This document shows positions 7,539-14,216 of a DNA stretch of 19,160 nucleotides, piece by piece. A model generated the notes under the pieces. The model was not told where the DNA came from. It saw nothing but the letters and a program-made list of their open reading frames with translations, and made no database searches. Each line of letters starts with the position of its first letter. The first letter of the stretch is position 1. The DNA is taken from positions 1 through 19,160 of the forward strand of contig CALEYV010000019.1 of NCBI GenBank assembly GCA_937927875.1. The letters run 5' to 3'. A program made the translations under genes and the position numbers. The DNA is from an uncultured Actinomycetes bacterium (GTDB taxonomy: Bacteria; Actinomycetota; Acidimicrobiia; IMCC26256; PALSA-555).

Positions 7539-7892
7539 CTACATCGCTCCTGCCTTGAGCCGCTCGACGGCCTCGACGATGGGCTTGAAGTGACCAGCCA
7601 CGAGTAAATCGATCGGCCGTTGGCCGCTCAGCTCGGGGTTGCGAGCATGGAGCCAGATCTCGATGCCCTCGGGGCGATACACGTTGCCGAGGGCCCGGAC
7701 GATGTAGTGAATGTCGACGAGCCGGTCGCGGGTCTCGCCGCTCGGGCGTGAGGTTCCCGCCGCCCAATGCTGGACCTGGCGTTCCCGGACGCCGGTGATG
7801 AGGCCGATTTCGGCGCTTGTGAGGCCGCACTGGCGGATTTCGTCGACGAGGGCGGGATAGGAGAAGCCGGATGCGGCGGTCTGCGGGCTCAC
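7539..7892 (-). CDS. Xre/MbcA/ParS-type antitoxin of the RES toxin
   Basis: 117 residues from GTG 7892, or 129 from TTG 7928 in the same frame. The N-terminal half is a helix-turn-helix (LTSAEIGLITGV followed by a recognition-helix-like RERQVQHW). The C-terminal half has the DUF2384 toxin-binding pattern, with a WLHARNPEL segment, then QRPIDLL, then a Gly/Ala-rich end. In this family the C-terminal domain plugs the RES active site and the helix-turn-helix represses the operon. GTG 7892 is preferred because TTG 7928 overlaps a TATATT box and an inverted repeat that look regulatory, but neither start has a strong ribosome binding site. The gene lies directly upstream of the toxin with no gap. 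Confidence 0.85.
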   Translation of the reverse strand: MSPQTAASGFSYPALVDEIRQCGLTSAEIGLITGVRERQVQHWAAGTSRPSGETRDRLVDIHYIVRALGNVYRPEGIEIWLHARNPELSGQRPIDLLVAGHFKPIVEAVERLKAGAM

Positions 7893-7909
7893 CGCCGAGA
7901 CCCCGGGAT

Positions 7910-7990
7910 GACATGTAGGATGTCGCAATATATCGCGCTCGTCATGACGTGTACTATAACATGCTATGAGTCAGGTACGCCATCGGAAGC
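7910..7990. promoter_or_regulatory. AT-rich divergent promoter/operator region of the toxin-antitoxin island
   Basis: Positions 7911-7980 contain 32 G+C in 70 bases, far below the surroundings. Inverted repeats: GACAT-N5-ATGTC (7910-7924), near-palindrome GCAATATATCGC (7925-7936), perfect palindrome CGTCATGACG (7940-7949), and near-palindrome ATAACATGCTAT (7956-7967). A -10-like TATAGT on the minus strand (7958 to 7953) and TATAAC on the plus strand (7955-7960) share the TATA core. A second minus-strand box, TATATT, is at 7932 to 7927. These are plausible operators for the Xre antitoxin. Confidence 0.6.
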
Positions 7991-7999
7991 GAGGGTGAG

Positions 8000-9217
8000 A
8001 TGGCTGAGCTGCTTATCCGTGCAGCGATGAACGACCACAACGTCGTTGGGGACCTTCTGGCGCCGGGGGCGAGTCCCGACTGGGCCTCACGCCGGGCTCT
8101 CTTCAGCGGGCTTGTTGCCGATGCTCACGTTGCTGATGCCCGCCCCGTCCTTGCGGATCATGCGCGTGCCGCGGGGATCCCATACGTCATCGACCCGGAC
8201 ACCACCTTCGTTCAGAGCGAGGTTGCGCCGGGGGATCGGTGGGCATCGCTCCCGTTCGGTTCTGCCGAAGCCGTGGACGCTGCGGACGTGAAGGTCGCGA
8301 AGCTCGCGGCTGAGGTCCTCGAGTTTGAGGTCGACAATGGGGCGACGAGGCTCGTCGCTCCGTACTTCTACGCGCAGTCACCGATGGACCCATGGTTCCG
8401 CGCGTCACTTGCAGCTCTTGACGAGACGGCCGAGTACCTCGACCGCAACGACATCCACCTGCCGGTGACGGCCGTGCTGTGCGCTCAGTTGCAGTCGTTC
8501 GGTAATCCGACGAACTGGAGCATCGGGATCGACCGGTTCGTTGCGCGCGCGGAGGAGATCGGTGCCGACACGATCGGTCTATGCCTATCGCCGGCTGGAG
8601 ACGGCGCGGACTCGTACGGCAAGGTGGTTCGGCTCTTCGACGCCGCTCTGCGGGCGCGTACCGGCGAGCTACGCGTCGTCGCATGGCGTCAGGGCATCTA
8701 CGGTCCAGCGCTTGTTGCCGCGGGGATCGATGGATACGAGTGCGGCATGGGCACCGGAGAGCAGACGGACGTGAAGGGTCGGCAGTCAAGCCGCAAGCCG
8801 AGGGATGACGACAGCAGCTGGGGTGGCGCCGGCGGCATTTTCATAGAGCCGCTCAACCGAAGCGTGATCCGTTCCGTTGGTCGGATCCTCCTCGGTGACA
8901 ACCGGACCCGGGCGAAGGTCATGTGCGACGACGAAGGTTGTTGCTACGCAGTGGCGGCCACCATCGACAACAGCCGTGATCATGCAGTTCGTACTCGCGC
9001 ACGGATGCTGCAGCAGTTGATGGATCAGCCACATAGGGCGTGGCGGCTCAATCACATTGCGCGGCAAGCCGCGAGCGCTGTTCCGCTCGTGCAGCAGGCG
9101 AACGCGGTGCTTGAGGCAGAGGGCGTCAAGCAGCGACTGAAGTCGCGCAACCAGGCCGCGCTTGCAGATGTTGCGGTACACCTCGCCGAGCAGGAGCCCG
9201 GCACGCGGACGGCGTAA
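8000..9217 (+). CDS. Unrecognised 405-residue protein, possible TGT-like alpha/beta barrel
   Basis: I do not recognise a family with confidence. The protein alternates predicted strands and helices (ATRLVAPYFY, PVTAVLCAQ, ADTIGLCLSP, LRVVAWRQGIYG), as in a TIM barrel. The stretch AAGIDGYECGMGTGE at about 240-254 resembles in position and form the GVDxFD segment of tRNA-guanine transglycosylases and their DNA-modifying DpdA relatives. Cys309, Cys314, Cys315 and His328 could form a metal site, but the spacing is not the canonical CxCxxCx25H. The C-terminal quarter is helical and basic. The start ATG 8000 has GAGGG close upstream; ATG 8027 is an alternative. The gene is divergent from the antitoxin across a shared regulatory region, and its GC is visibly lower than the flanks, suggesting joint acquisition. 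Function unknown. Confidence 0.75.
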   Translation: MAELLIRAAMNDHNVVGDLLAPGASPDWASRRALFSGLVADAHVADARPVLADHARAAGIPYVIDPDTTFVQSEVAPGDRWASLPFGSAEAVDAADVKVAKLAAEVLEFEVDNGATRLVAPYFYAQSPMDPWFRASLAALDETAEYLDRNDIHLPVTAVLCAQLQSFGNPTNWSIGIDRFVARAEEIGADTIGLCLSPAGDGADSYGKVVRLFDAALRARTGELRVVAWRQGIYGPALVAAGIDGYECGMGTGEQTDVKGRQSSRKPRDDDSSWGGAGGIFIEPLNRSVIRSVGRILLGDNRTRAKVMCDDEGCCYAVAATIDNSRDHAVRTRARMLQQLMDQPHRAWRLNHIARQAASAVPLVQQANAVLEAEGVKQRLKSRNQAALADVAVHLAEQEPGTRTA

Positions 9218-9240
9218 GCAGCCGCTCGGGTGAGGGACCC

Positions 9241-9690
9241 CTAGAAGACAAAGCGGCTCAGCGCCTCGACGACGCAGGCTGGCTTCTCGCTGCCGTCGAT
9301 CTCGACCGTGTTCCGCGTCGTGACCTGCACGCCGCCCGGCACGTCCTGCACGTCGATGATCTCGGCGCCCATCCGGATCTTCGACCCGACCGGGACCGGC
9401 GCCGGGAACCGCACCTTGTTCGCCCCGTAGTTGAGGCCGAGCTTCGCGGACGGGACGCGCAGCAGGGCGGGGAGGAACAGGTTCGTGATCGAGAGGGTGA
9501 GGTAGCCGTGCGCGATCGTCGTGCCGAACGGGCCGTGCTTCGCGCGCTCGGGGTCGACGTGGATCCATTGGTGGTCGCCGGTGGCGTCGGCGAAGCGGTC
9601 GATGCGCTCCTGGGTGATCTCGACCCAGTCGCCGTAGCCGAGGTGCGTGCCGATGGCGTCGTGCAGCGCCGCCGCGGATTCGAACTCCAC
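9241..9690 (-). CDS. MaoC-family (R)-specific enoyl-CoA hydratase, HtdZ (Rv0130)-like
   Basis: 149 residues from GTG 9690, a single hot-dog domain. The hydratase-2 motif is intact: FADATGDHQWIHVD with Asp39 and His44 as the catalytic pair, followed by GPFGTTIAHGYLTL. Later segments (NYGANKVRFPAPVPVG, then KPACVVE) closely resemble M. tuberculosis Rv0130/HtdZ as I remember it. The enzyme hydrates trans-2-enoyl-CoA to (R)-3-hydroxyacyl-CoA in the cytoplasm. The open frame extends 29 codons further, but that part overlaps the divergent acyl-CoA dehydrogenase gene. The start is supported by TAGTGT seven bases upstream, which suggests a leaderless transcript. Its location next to a FadE30-like gene fits a role in CoA-ester catabolism. 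Confidence 0.88.
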   Translation of the reverse strand: MEFESAAALHDAIGTHLGYGDWVEITQERIDRFADATGDHQWIHVDPERAKHGPFGTTIAHGYLTLSITNLFLPALLRVPSAKLGLNYGANKVRFPAPVPVGSKIRMGAEIIDVQDVPGGVQVTTRNTVEIDGSEKPACVVEALSRFVF

Positions 9691-9715
9691 GGGGTGCACA
9701 CTACGCTGCGGCCGC
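9691..9715. promoter_or_regulatory. Bidirectional leaderless promoter with overlapping -10 hexamers
   Basis: Minus-strand TAGTGT (9703 to 9698) is 7 bases before GTG 9690. Plus-strand TACGCT (9702-9707) is 8 bases before GTG 9716. The hexamers share the self-complementary TA at 9702-9703. The whole intergenic region is 25 bases, leaving no room for conventional leaders. Confidence 0.65.
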
Positions 9716-10894
9716 GTGGAGCTGCGCTTCTCGGCCGAGGACGAGGCGTTCCGGCGCGAGGCGCGCGCGTGGCTCACCGACCGGCTGGCCGGCGAGTTCG
9801 CGGGCGTGCGTGGACGCGGCGGGCCCGGTGACGAGCACGAGCTGTTCGAGGAGCGGGCGGCGTGGGAGCGCGCCCTCGGCGAAGCGGGGTGGATCGGGAT
9901 CGGCTGGCCTCGCGAGTACGGGGGCGGCGGCCGCTCGCTGACCCAGCAGGTGATCTTCTACGAGGAGTACGCGCGCGCCCAGGGGCCGGGCCGGGTCGGG
10001 ATCATCGGGGAGGGCCTGCTCGGGCCCACGCTCGTCCACTTCGGCAGCGACGAGCAGAAGCGCCGGTTCCTGCCCGGGATCCTCGGCGGGACCGAGATCT
10101 GGTGCCAGGGCTACTCCGAGCCCAACGCGGGGTCGGACCTCGCCAACGTGCAGACCCGGGCCGAGCTCGACGGCGACCAGTGGGTCGTGACCGGCCAGAA
10201 GGTGTGGACGTCGCTCGCGCACTGGGCCGACTGGTGCTTCGTGCTGTGCCGTACCGACCGCGACGCGCCGCCACACCGGGGCATCTCCTACCTGCTGGTG
10301 CCGATGCGCCAGCCCGGCATCGAGATCCGTCCCATCGTGCAGATCACCGGGACGTCGGAGTTCAACGAGGTGTTCTTCGACGGCGCCCGCACCGACGCCG
10401 CCAACGTGGTCGGGGCGGTGAACGAAGGCTGGAAGGTCGCGATGGGGACGTTGGCGTTCGAGCGGGGCGTGGCCACGCTGGGCCAGCAGCTGAACTTCGA
10501 GAACGAGCTCACCGACATCCTCGAGCTGGTGCAGAAGCGCGGCCGGGGCGACGACCCGATGCTGCGCCAGCGGCTGGCCGACGCGTGGATCCGGCTGCGG
10601 ATCATGCGCTACAGCGCCCTCCGGTCGCTGACCGCGCTCGAGCAGGGCGAGATGACGACGCTCGCCAGCGTCCACAAGCTCTACTGGGCGACGCTGCACC
10701 GGGAGCTCGGCGAGCTGGCCATGGCCGTGCTCGGCGCCGACGCCGCGGTCGTCGACGCCCCGCCCTACGAGCTGTCACTGGCCCAGCGGGTGTTCCTCTA
10801 CAGCCGGGCCGACACCATCTACGGCGGGTCGAACCAGATCCAGCGCAACGTGATCGGCGAGCGCGCCCTCGGACTGCCGCGAGCGCCCCGATGA
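9716..10894 (+). CDS. fadE30: Acyl-CoA dehydrogenase, FadE30-like
   Basis: 392 residues from GTG 9716, the full length of a single acyl-CoA dehydrogenase subunit with an FAD cofactor. Typical motifs are WCQGYSEPNAGSD at 129-141, VTGQKVWTSLAHWADW, ITGTSEFNEVFFDGART, FERGVATLGQQ, and the C-terminal FAD-contact region YGGSNQIQRN. These closely follow M. tuberculosis FadE30 (Rv3560c) as I remember it. FadE30 desaturates the propanoyl side chain of HIP-CoA, the sterol C/D-ring remnant. GTG 9716 is chosen over an upstream in-frame ATG at 9647, which would overlap the divergent MaoC gene; a TACGCT hexamer lies 8 bases before it. It overlaps the next gene by four bases (ATGA), the same order as fadE30-ipdF in mycobacteria. 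Confidence 0.88.
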   Translation: MELRFSAEDEAFRREARAWLTDRLAGEFAGVRGRGGPGDEHELFEERAAWERALGEAGWIGIGWPREYGGGGRSLTQQVIFYEEYARAQGPGRVGIIGEGLLGPTLVHFGSDEQKRRFLPGILGGTEIWCQGYSEPNAGSDLANVQTRAELDGDQWVVTGQKVWTSLAHWADWCFVLCRTDRDAPPHRGISYLLVPMRQPGIEIRPIVQITGTSEFNEVFFDGARTDAANVVGAVNEGWKVAMGTLAFERGVATLGQQLNFENELTDILELVQKRGRGDDPMLRQRLADAWIRLRIMRYSALRSLTALEQGEMTTLASVHKLYWATLHRELGELAMAVLGADAAVVDAPPYELSLAQRVFLYSRADTIYGGSNQIQRNVIGERALGLPRAPR

Positions 10895-11673
10895 CGAGCG
10901 AGCTCCCCGAGTACCCGACCGGCCACGGGCTGCTCGACGGCCGGGTCGTCGTCGTCACCGCCGCCGCCGGGACTGGCATCGGCTTCGCGACCGCCCGCCG
11001 GTGCGCCGAGGAGGGCGCCACGGTCGTGCTCTCGGACCACCACGCCCGCCGCCTCGAGGAGGCCGCCGCCACGATCGCCGAGGAGCAGGGCCGCCGACCG
11101 CTGGCGGTGGTGTGCGACGTGACGCGCGAGGACGACGTGCAGGGCCTCGTCCAGGCGGCGGCCGACGAGCACGGCGGCATCGACGCGATGGTCAACAACG
11201 CCGGGCTCGGCGGGACCACCGAGCTGGTCGAGATGACCGACGAGCAGTGGCGGGCGGTCCTGGACGTCACCCTCGACGGCACCTTCCGGTGCACGCGGGC
11301 CGCGCTGCGCCACATGCTGTCGCGCGACCACGGTGTGATCGTCAACAACGCCTCCGTGCTCGGGTGGCGGGGCCAGGTCGGCCAGGCCCACTACGCCGCC
11401 GCGAAGGCCGGGGTGATGGCGCTGACCCGCTGCGCGGCCCTGGAAGCCGCGCCCCACGGCGTGCGCGTCAACGCCGTCGCACCCAGCCTCGCCACGCACC
11501 CCTTCCTCTCGAAGGTGATCAGCGAGGACGTCCTCGCCGACCTGGCGCAGCAGGAGGCGTTCGGCCGGGGCGCCGCCCCGTGGGAAGTCGCCAACGTCAT
11601 CGTGTTCCTCGCCAGCGACTACGCCTCCTACATGACCGGCGAGGTCGTGTCGGTGAGCGCGCAGCATCCGTAG
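10891..11673 (+). CDS. ipdF: Short-chain dehydrogenase, IpdF-like
   Basis: 260 residues. The NAD(P)-binding motif is TAAAGTGIG (Thr23-Gly31); NNAG is at 102-105, with the catalytic Ser155, Tyr168 and Lys172 in NNASVLGW and YAAAK. The start GHGLLDGRVVVVTAAAGTG and the end (GEVVSVSAQHP) are very close to M. tuberculosis Rv3559c (IpdF) as I remember it. IpdF oxidises 5-hydroxy-HIP-CoA during sterol C/D-ring degradation. The gene is translationally coupled to the FadE30-like gene by an ATGA overlap, as expected if both act on HIP-CoA derivatives. A 30-base gap follows before the next plus-strand gene. Identification by memory of the family is strong, but substrate in this organism is inferred. 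Confidence 0.85.
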   Translation: MTSELPEYPTGHGLLDGRVVVVTAAAGTGIGFATARRCAEEGATVVLSDHHARRLEEAAATIAEEQGRRPLAVVCDVTREDDVQGLVQAAADEHGGIDAMVNNAGLGGTTELVEMTDEQWRAVLDVTLDGTFRCTRAALRHMLSRDHGVIVNNASVLGWRGQVGQAHYAAAKAGVMALTRCAALEAAPHGVRVNAVAPSLATHPFLSKVISEDVLADLAQQEAFGRGAAPWEVANVIVFLASDYASYMTGEVVSVSAQHP

Positions 11674-11703
11674 CGGCCTCCGGCGGCCCGCCACACTGAT
11701 CCC

Positions 11704-12600
11704 GTGGTCGACTGGCTGGTGCCGATCTCGCGCCGGACGCGCTTCGTCGACCGATCCGGACGAACGCTGAACCAGCGCTTCGAGCTCATCCGGTCCGCGA
11801 CGCTCTCGGGTCGGCTCACCACCGTGAGCGCCGACGTCCGCGGCGCGCTGGCCGACGCCCAGCCCGGCGACACCGTCTGGCTGCTGTGGCCGGAGCACGA
11901 CATCGGCGTGATGGCGGTCGGCAAGGCACGAGTCGGCCGGAGCCGCCGTGCCGAGCCGCCCCGGCTGCTCGTCACGCTCGACCGGGTCCCGACCCGGCTG
12001 CTCATCGTCGATCCGATGCCGGCCGCGTTCGTGCGCCGCTGGCTCTCCGACCTGCGGGGCGGCTTCCGGCTGGACTTCCGACCCCGAGCCTTCGAGGCGA
12101 TCCGGGCGTGGGTGGACGAGCGCGGCGAACGCGACGACGCCCTGCTCAGCCCGCTCGGTGCGCAGAGCTGGCGAGCGCGCGCCGCGCGCGGCTCGTCGGC
12201 ACGCCCGATCGACGACCCCGTGCTGTCGACCGTCGTCCCGTTCCTGCGGTCCCAGGACTTCGCGGTGGGTCTCGTCACGCGGGACGGCGGGGTCCGCCTC
12301 GTCGCCCGCCGGGCCCGGGACGTCCTCGTCGTGCACGGCGTCGGTGTCGAGGGCGGCCGCCCCGAGACCTACCGCGCCTACGGGACCGTCCGGGCCCACC
12401 GGTGGTCGATCGAACGGGCCACCACCGAGCTGCACGCCCGGTCGTGGCCGTGGCTCGCGTTCGCGGCGAAGCCGCCGTCCGACCTCGTCACGTTCCTCGA
12501 GGACGAGGGCGTGATCGTCACCTGGCGCCAGGCCGGTGGTCAGGTCGAGATGAGCGACGGCTCGAAGCAGCGCTGGTTCCAGCAGCTCGGCGTCCGCTGA
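11704..12600 (+). CDS. Uncharacterised protein, possibly with a PUA/EVE-like N-terminal domain
   Basis: 298 residues from GTG 11704; a weak CACACT hexamer lies six bases upstream. I do not recognise the family. The N-terminal half contains a beta-rich segment (PGDTVWLLWPEHDIGVMAVGKA) followed by VTLDRVPTRLLI, which recalls PUA/EVE/ASCH-type nucleic-acid-binding barrels, though without a diagnostic residue. The C-terminal half has mixed strands and helices, including VPFLRSQDFAVGLV and the basic LVARRARDVLVVHG. There is no signal peptide or membrane span. It may be read with the ipdF-like gene 30 bases upstream. Its stop TGA (12598-12600) directly abuts the stop of the convergent SDR gene. Any link to steroid catabolism is unproven. 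Confidence 0.7.
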   Translation: MVDWLVPISRRTRFVDRSGRTLNQRFELIRSATLSGRLTTVSADVRGALADAQPGDTVWLLWPEHDIGVMAVGKARVGRSRRAEPPRLLVTLDRVPTRLLIVDPMPAAFVRRWLSDLRGGFRLDFRPRAFEAIRAWVDERGERDDALLSPLGAQSWRARAARGSSARPIDDPVLSTVVPFLRSQDFAVGLVTRDGGVRLVARRARDVLVVHGVGVEGGRPETYRAYGTVRAHRWSIERATTELHARSWPWLAFAAKPPSDLVTFLEDEGVIVTWRQAGGQVEMSDGSKQRWFQQLGVR

Positions 12601-13392
12601 TCACTCGCCCCCGGACGCGGCCCGCAGGTAGGCCGGCCACTCGCCGCCCCCGTGCATGACGAGGTGCTCGCCCGTCACGTAGCGGGCCAGCGGCGAGGCC
12701 AGGAGCAGGCAGACGTCCCCGACGTCGGACGGCTCGGCCATCCTTCCGACTGGCACCGTCTCGCCCACCGCCGCGACGCCCGCCTCGTCGCCGTAGAAGA
12801 GGTGCGCCTGCTCGGTGCGGACGAGCCCGACCGTCACGCCGACGACCCGCACCCGGGGCGCGAACTCGAGCCCGAGGGTCTGGGTGAGGCTGACCAGCCC
12901 CGCCTTCGCGGCGCCGTAGGCCGCGGTGCCGGGCGACGGGCGCAGGCCGCTCACGCTGGCGATGTTCACGATCACGCCACCCTCGGGCTGCTCGTTCATC
13001 ACTGCGAAGGCTCGCTGGGCGAACACGAGGGGGGCGACGAGGTTCAAGGCGATGATCGCGGTCGAGAACTTCGGTGACACCGTCGCCGTGTCCGACGGGG
13101 GCGCGCCGCCCGCGTTGTTCACGAGCACGTCGAGGCGTCCGTGTTGCTCGAGCGTGACCTGCAGGACGTGGTCGATCTGCTCGGCGTCGCGCACGTCCGC
13201 GGCGACGAACGAGGCGGTTCGGCCGTCCGTGGACGGGAGCTCGTCCGGCTCGTGCCGACAGCAGATGACGACGTCTGCGCCGGCGGCGAGGAACCGCTCG
13301 GTGATCCCTCGGCCGACGCCGCGGCAGCCTCCGGTGACGATGACCACCTTGCCGGTGAAGTCGAGACCGTCGCGCGGCGATCCGTCGGTCAC
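12601..13392 (-). CDS. Short-chain dehydrogenase/reductase, Rv3549c-like
   Basis: 263 residues from GTG 13392. The cofactor motif is TGGCRGVG (Thr20-Gly27), NNAG is at 92-95, and the catalytic Ser146, Tyr159 and Lys163 lie in NIASVSG and YGAAK. Mid-protein features (GGAPPSDTAT, then RTEQAHLFYGDEAG) and the end GGGEWPAYL resemble Rv3549c of the KstR2 regulon as I remember it. It should oxidise or reduce a hydroxy or keto group of a CoA-ester intermediate; the exact step is not known. It is divergent from the EchA20-like gene, exactly as Rv3549c is from Rv3550 (echA20) in mycobacteria. TACGGT lies seven bases before its GTG, suggesting leaderless expression. Confidence 0.85.
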   Translation of the reverse strand: MTDGSPRDGLDFTGKVVIVTGGCRGVGRGITERFLAAGADVVICCRHEPDELPSTDGRTASFVAADVRDAEQIDHVLQVTLEQHGRLDVLVNNAGGAPPSDTATVSPKFSTAIIALNLVAPLVFAQRAFAVMNEQPEGGVIVNIASVSGLRPSPGTAAYGAAKAGLVSLTQTLGLEFAPRVRVVGVTVGLVRTEQAHLFYGDEAGVAAVGETVPVGRMAEPSDVGDVCLLLASPLARYVTGEHLVMHGGGEWPAYLRAASGGE

Positions 13393-13436
13393 GAGCCCGA
13401 CCGTACTTGACGGGCTCTCCGATACGCTCGGGAGCC
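13393..13436. promoter_or_regulatory. Divergent leaderless promoters with a 7-bp-arm inverted repeat
   Basis: Minus-strand TACGGT (13405 to 13400) is 7 bases before GTG 13392. Plus-strand TACGCT (13423-13428) is 8 bases before GTG 13437. A perfect inverted repeat GAGCCCG (13393-13399) / CGGGCTC (13411-13417) with an 11-base spacer encloses the minus-strand hexamer and ends just before the plus-strand one. It would be well placed as an operator, although it does not look like the mycobacterial KstR2 site. Confidence 0.55.
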
Positions 13437-14216
13437 GTGATCCGCTCGGAGGTCCGCGACCACGTCGCCGAGGTCGTGATCGACAACCCGCCGGTGAACG
13501 CCCTCCCGGTGAAGGGCTGGTTCGAGCTCGCCGACCGCATCCGCGCGCACGGACGCGATCCTGAGGTCCGCGCCCTCATCGTGTCCGCGAACCCCGAGCT
13601 GCGCGCCTTCCAGGCCGGCGTCGACATCAAGGAGCTCGCCGCCGACCCGACCAAGCAGTCGCTAATCGAGGTGAACCGGGGCTGCTGGGAGACGTTCGCG
13701 GCGGTGTACGACTGCGAGGTCCCGGTCATCGCGGCGGTGCACGGCGCCTGCCTCGGCGGGGGCGTCGGGATCGCCGGGAACGCCGACATCGTCGTGGCGT
13801 CGGACGACGCCACGTTCGGGCTCCCGGAGGTCGACCGGGGCGCGCTCGGGGTGGCGACGCACCTGGCCCGGCTCGTCCCGTACCACAAGATGCGGGCCAT
13901 GTTCCTCACCGGGGCGACGGTCACCGCCGCCGAGCTCGAGGCGTTCGGCACCGTCGAGCGCGTCGTGCCCCGCGCCGAGCTCCTCGACACCGCCCGCGAG
14001 CTGGCGCAGGTCATCGCGGCCAAGAGCCCGCTCGTCATCCGGCGGGCGAAGGAATCGCTCAACGCCATCGACCCGGTCGACGTCAAGCGCTCCTACCGCT
14101 TCGAGCAGGGCTTCACCTTCGAGCTGAACCTCTGGGGCGACTCCGACGAGCTCCGGCAGGCGTTCGTCGAGAAGCGGGCCGCCGAGCTCGGGAACGCCGA
14201 GGAGCGAAGGCGATGA
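13437..14216 (+). CDS. echA20: Crotonase-family ring-opening CoA hydrolase, EchA20-like
   Basis: 259 residues from GTG 13437. Crotonase features include PPVNALP at 18-24, an oxyanion-hole segment FQAGVDIKEL (58-67), the second one CLGGGVGIAG (105-114), and LPEVDRGALGVATHLARL (129-146) with Arg134 and His142. The C-terminal EQGFTFELNLWG matches M. tuberculosis EchA20 (Rv3550), which hydrolytically opens the last steroid ring of the HIP pathway. The start is chosen by alignment with the paralogue at 18517 and by a TACGCT hexamer eight bases upstream; the frame also extends 10 codons into the divergent SDR gene. It overlaps the DUF35 gene (ATGA), forming the head of an echA20-DUF35-ltp operon. 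Confidence 0.87.
   Translation: MIRSEVRDHVAEVVIDNPPVNALPVKGWFELADRIRAHGRDPEVRALIVSANPELRAFQAGVDIKELAADPTKQSLIEVNRGCWETFAAVYDCEVPVIAAVHGACLGGGVGIAGNADIVVASDDATFGLPEVDRGALGVATHLARLVPYHKMRAMFLTGATVTAAELEAFGTVERVVPRAELLDTARELAQVIAAKSPLVIRRAKESLNAIDPVDVKRSYRFEQGFTFELNLWGDSDELRQAFVEKRAAELGNAEERRR

Noticed and set aside
10819..12435. 538-codon minus-strand open frame
   Set aside because: It lies antisense to ipdF-like and neighbouring genes and has shadow-type composition.
13407..13412. TTGACG as a -35 box for the echA20-like gene
   Set aside because: Only 10 bases separate it from TACGCT, too short for a normal sigma-70-type promoter.
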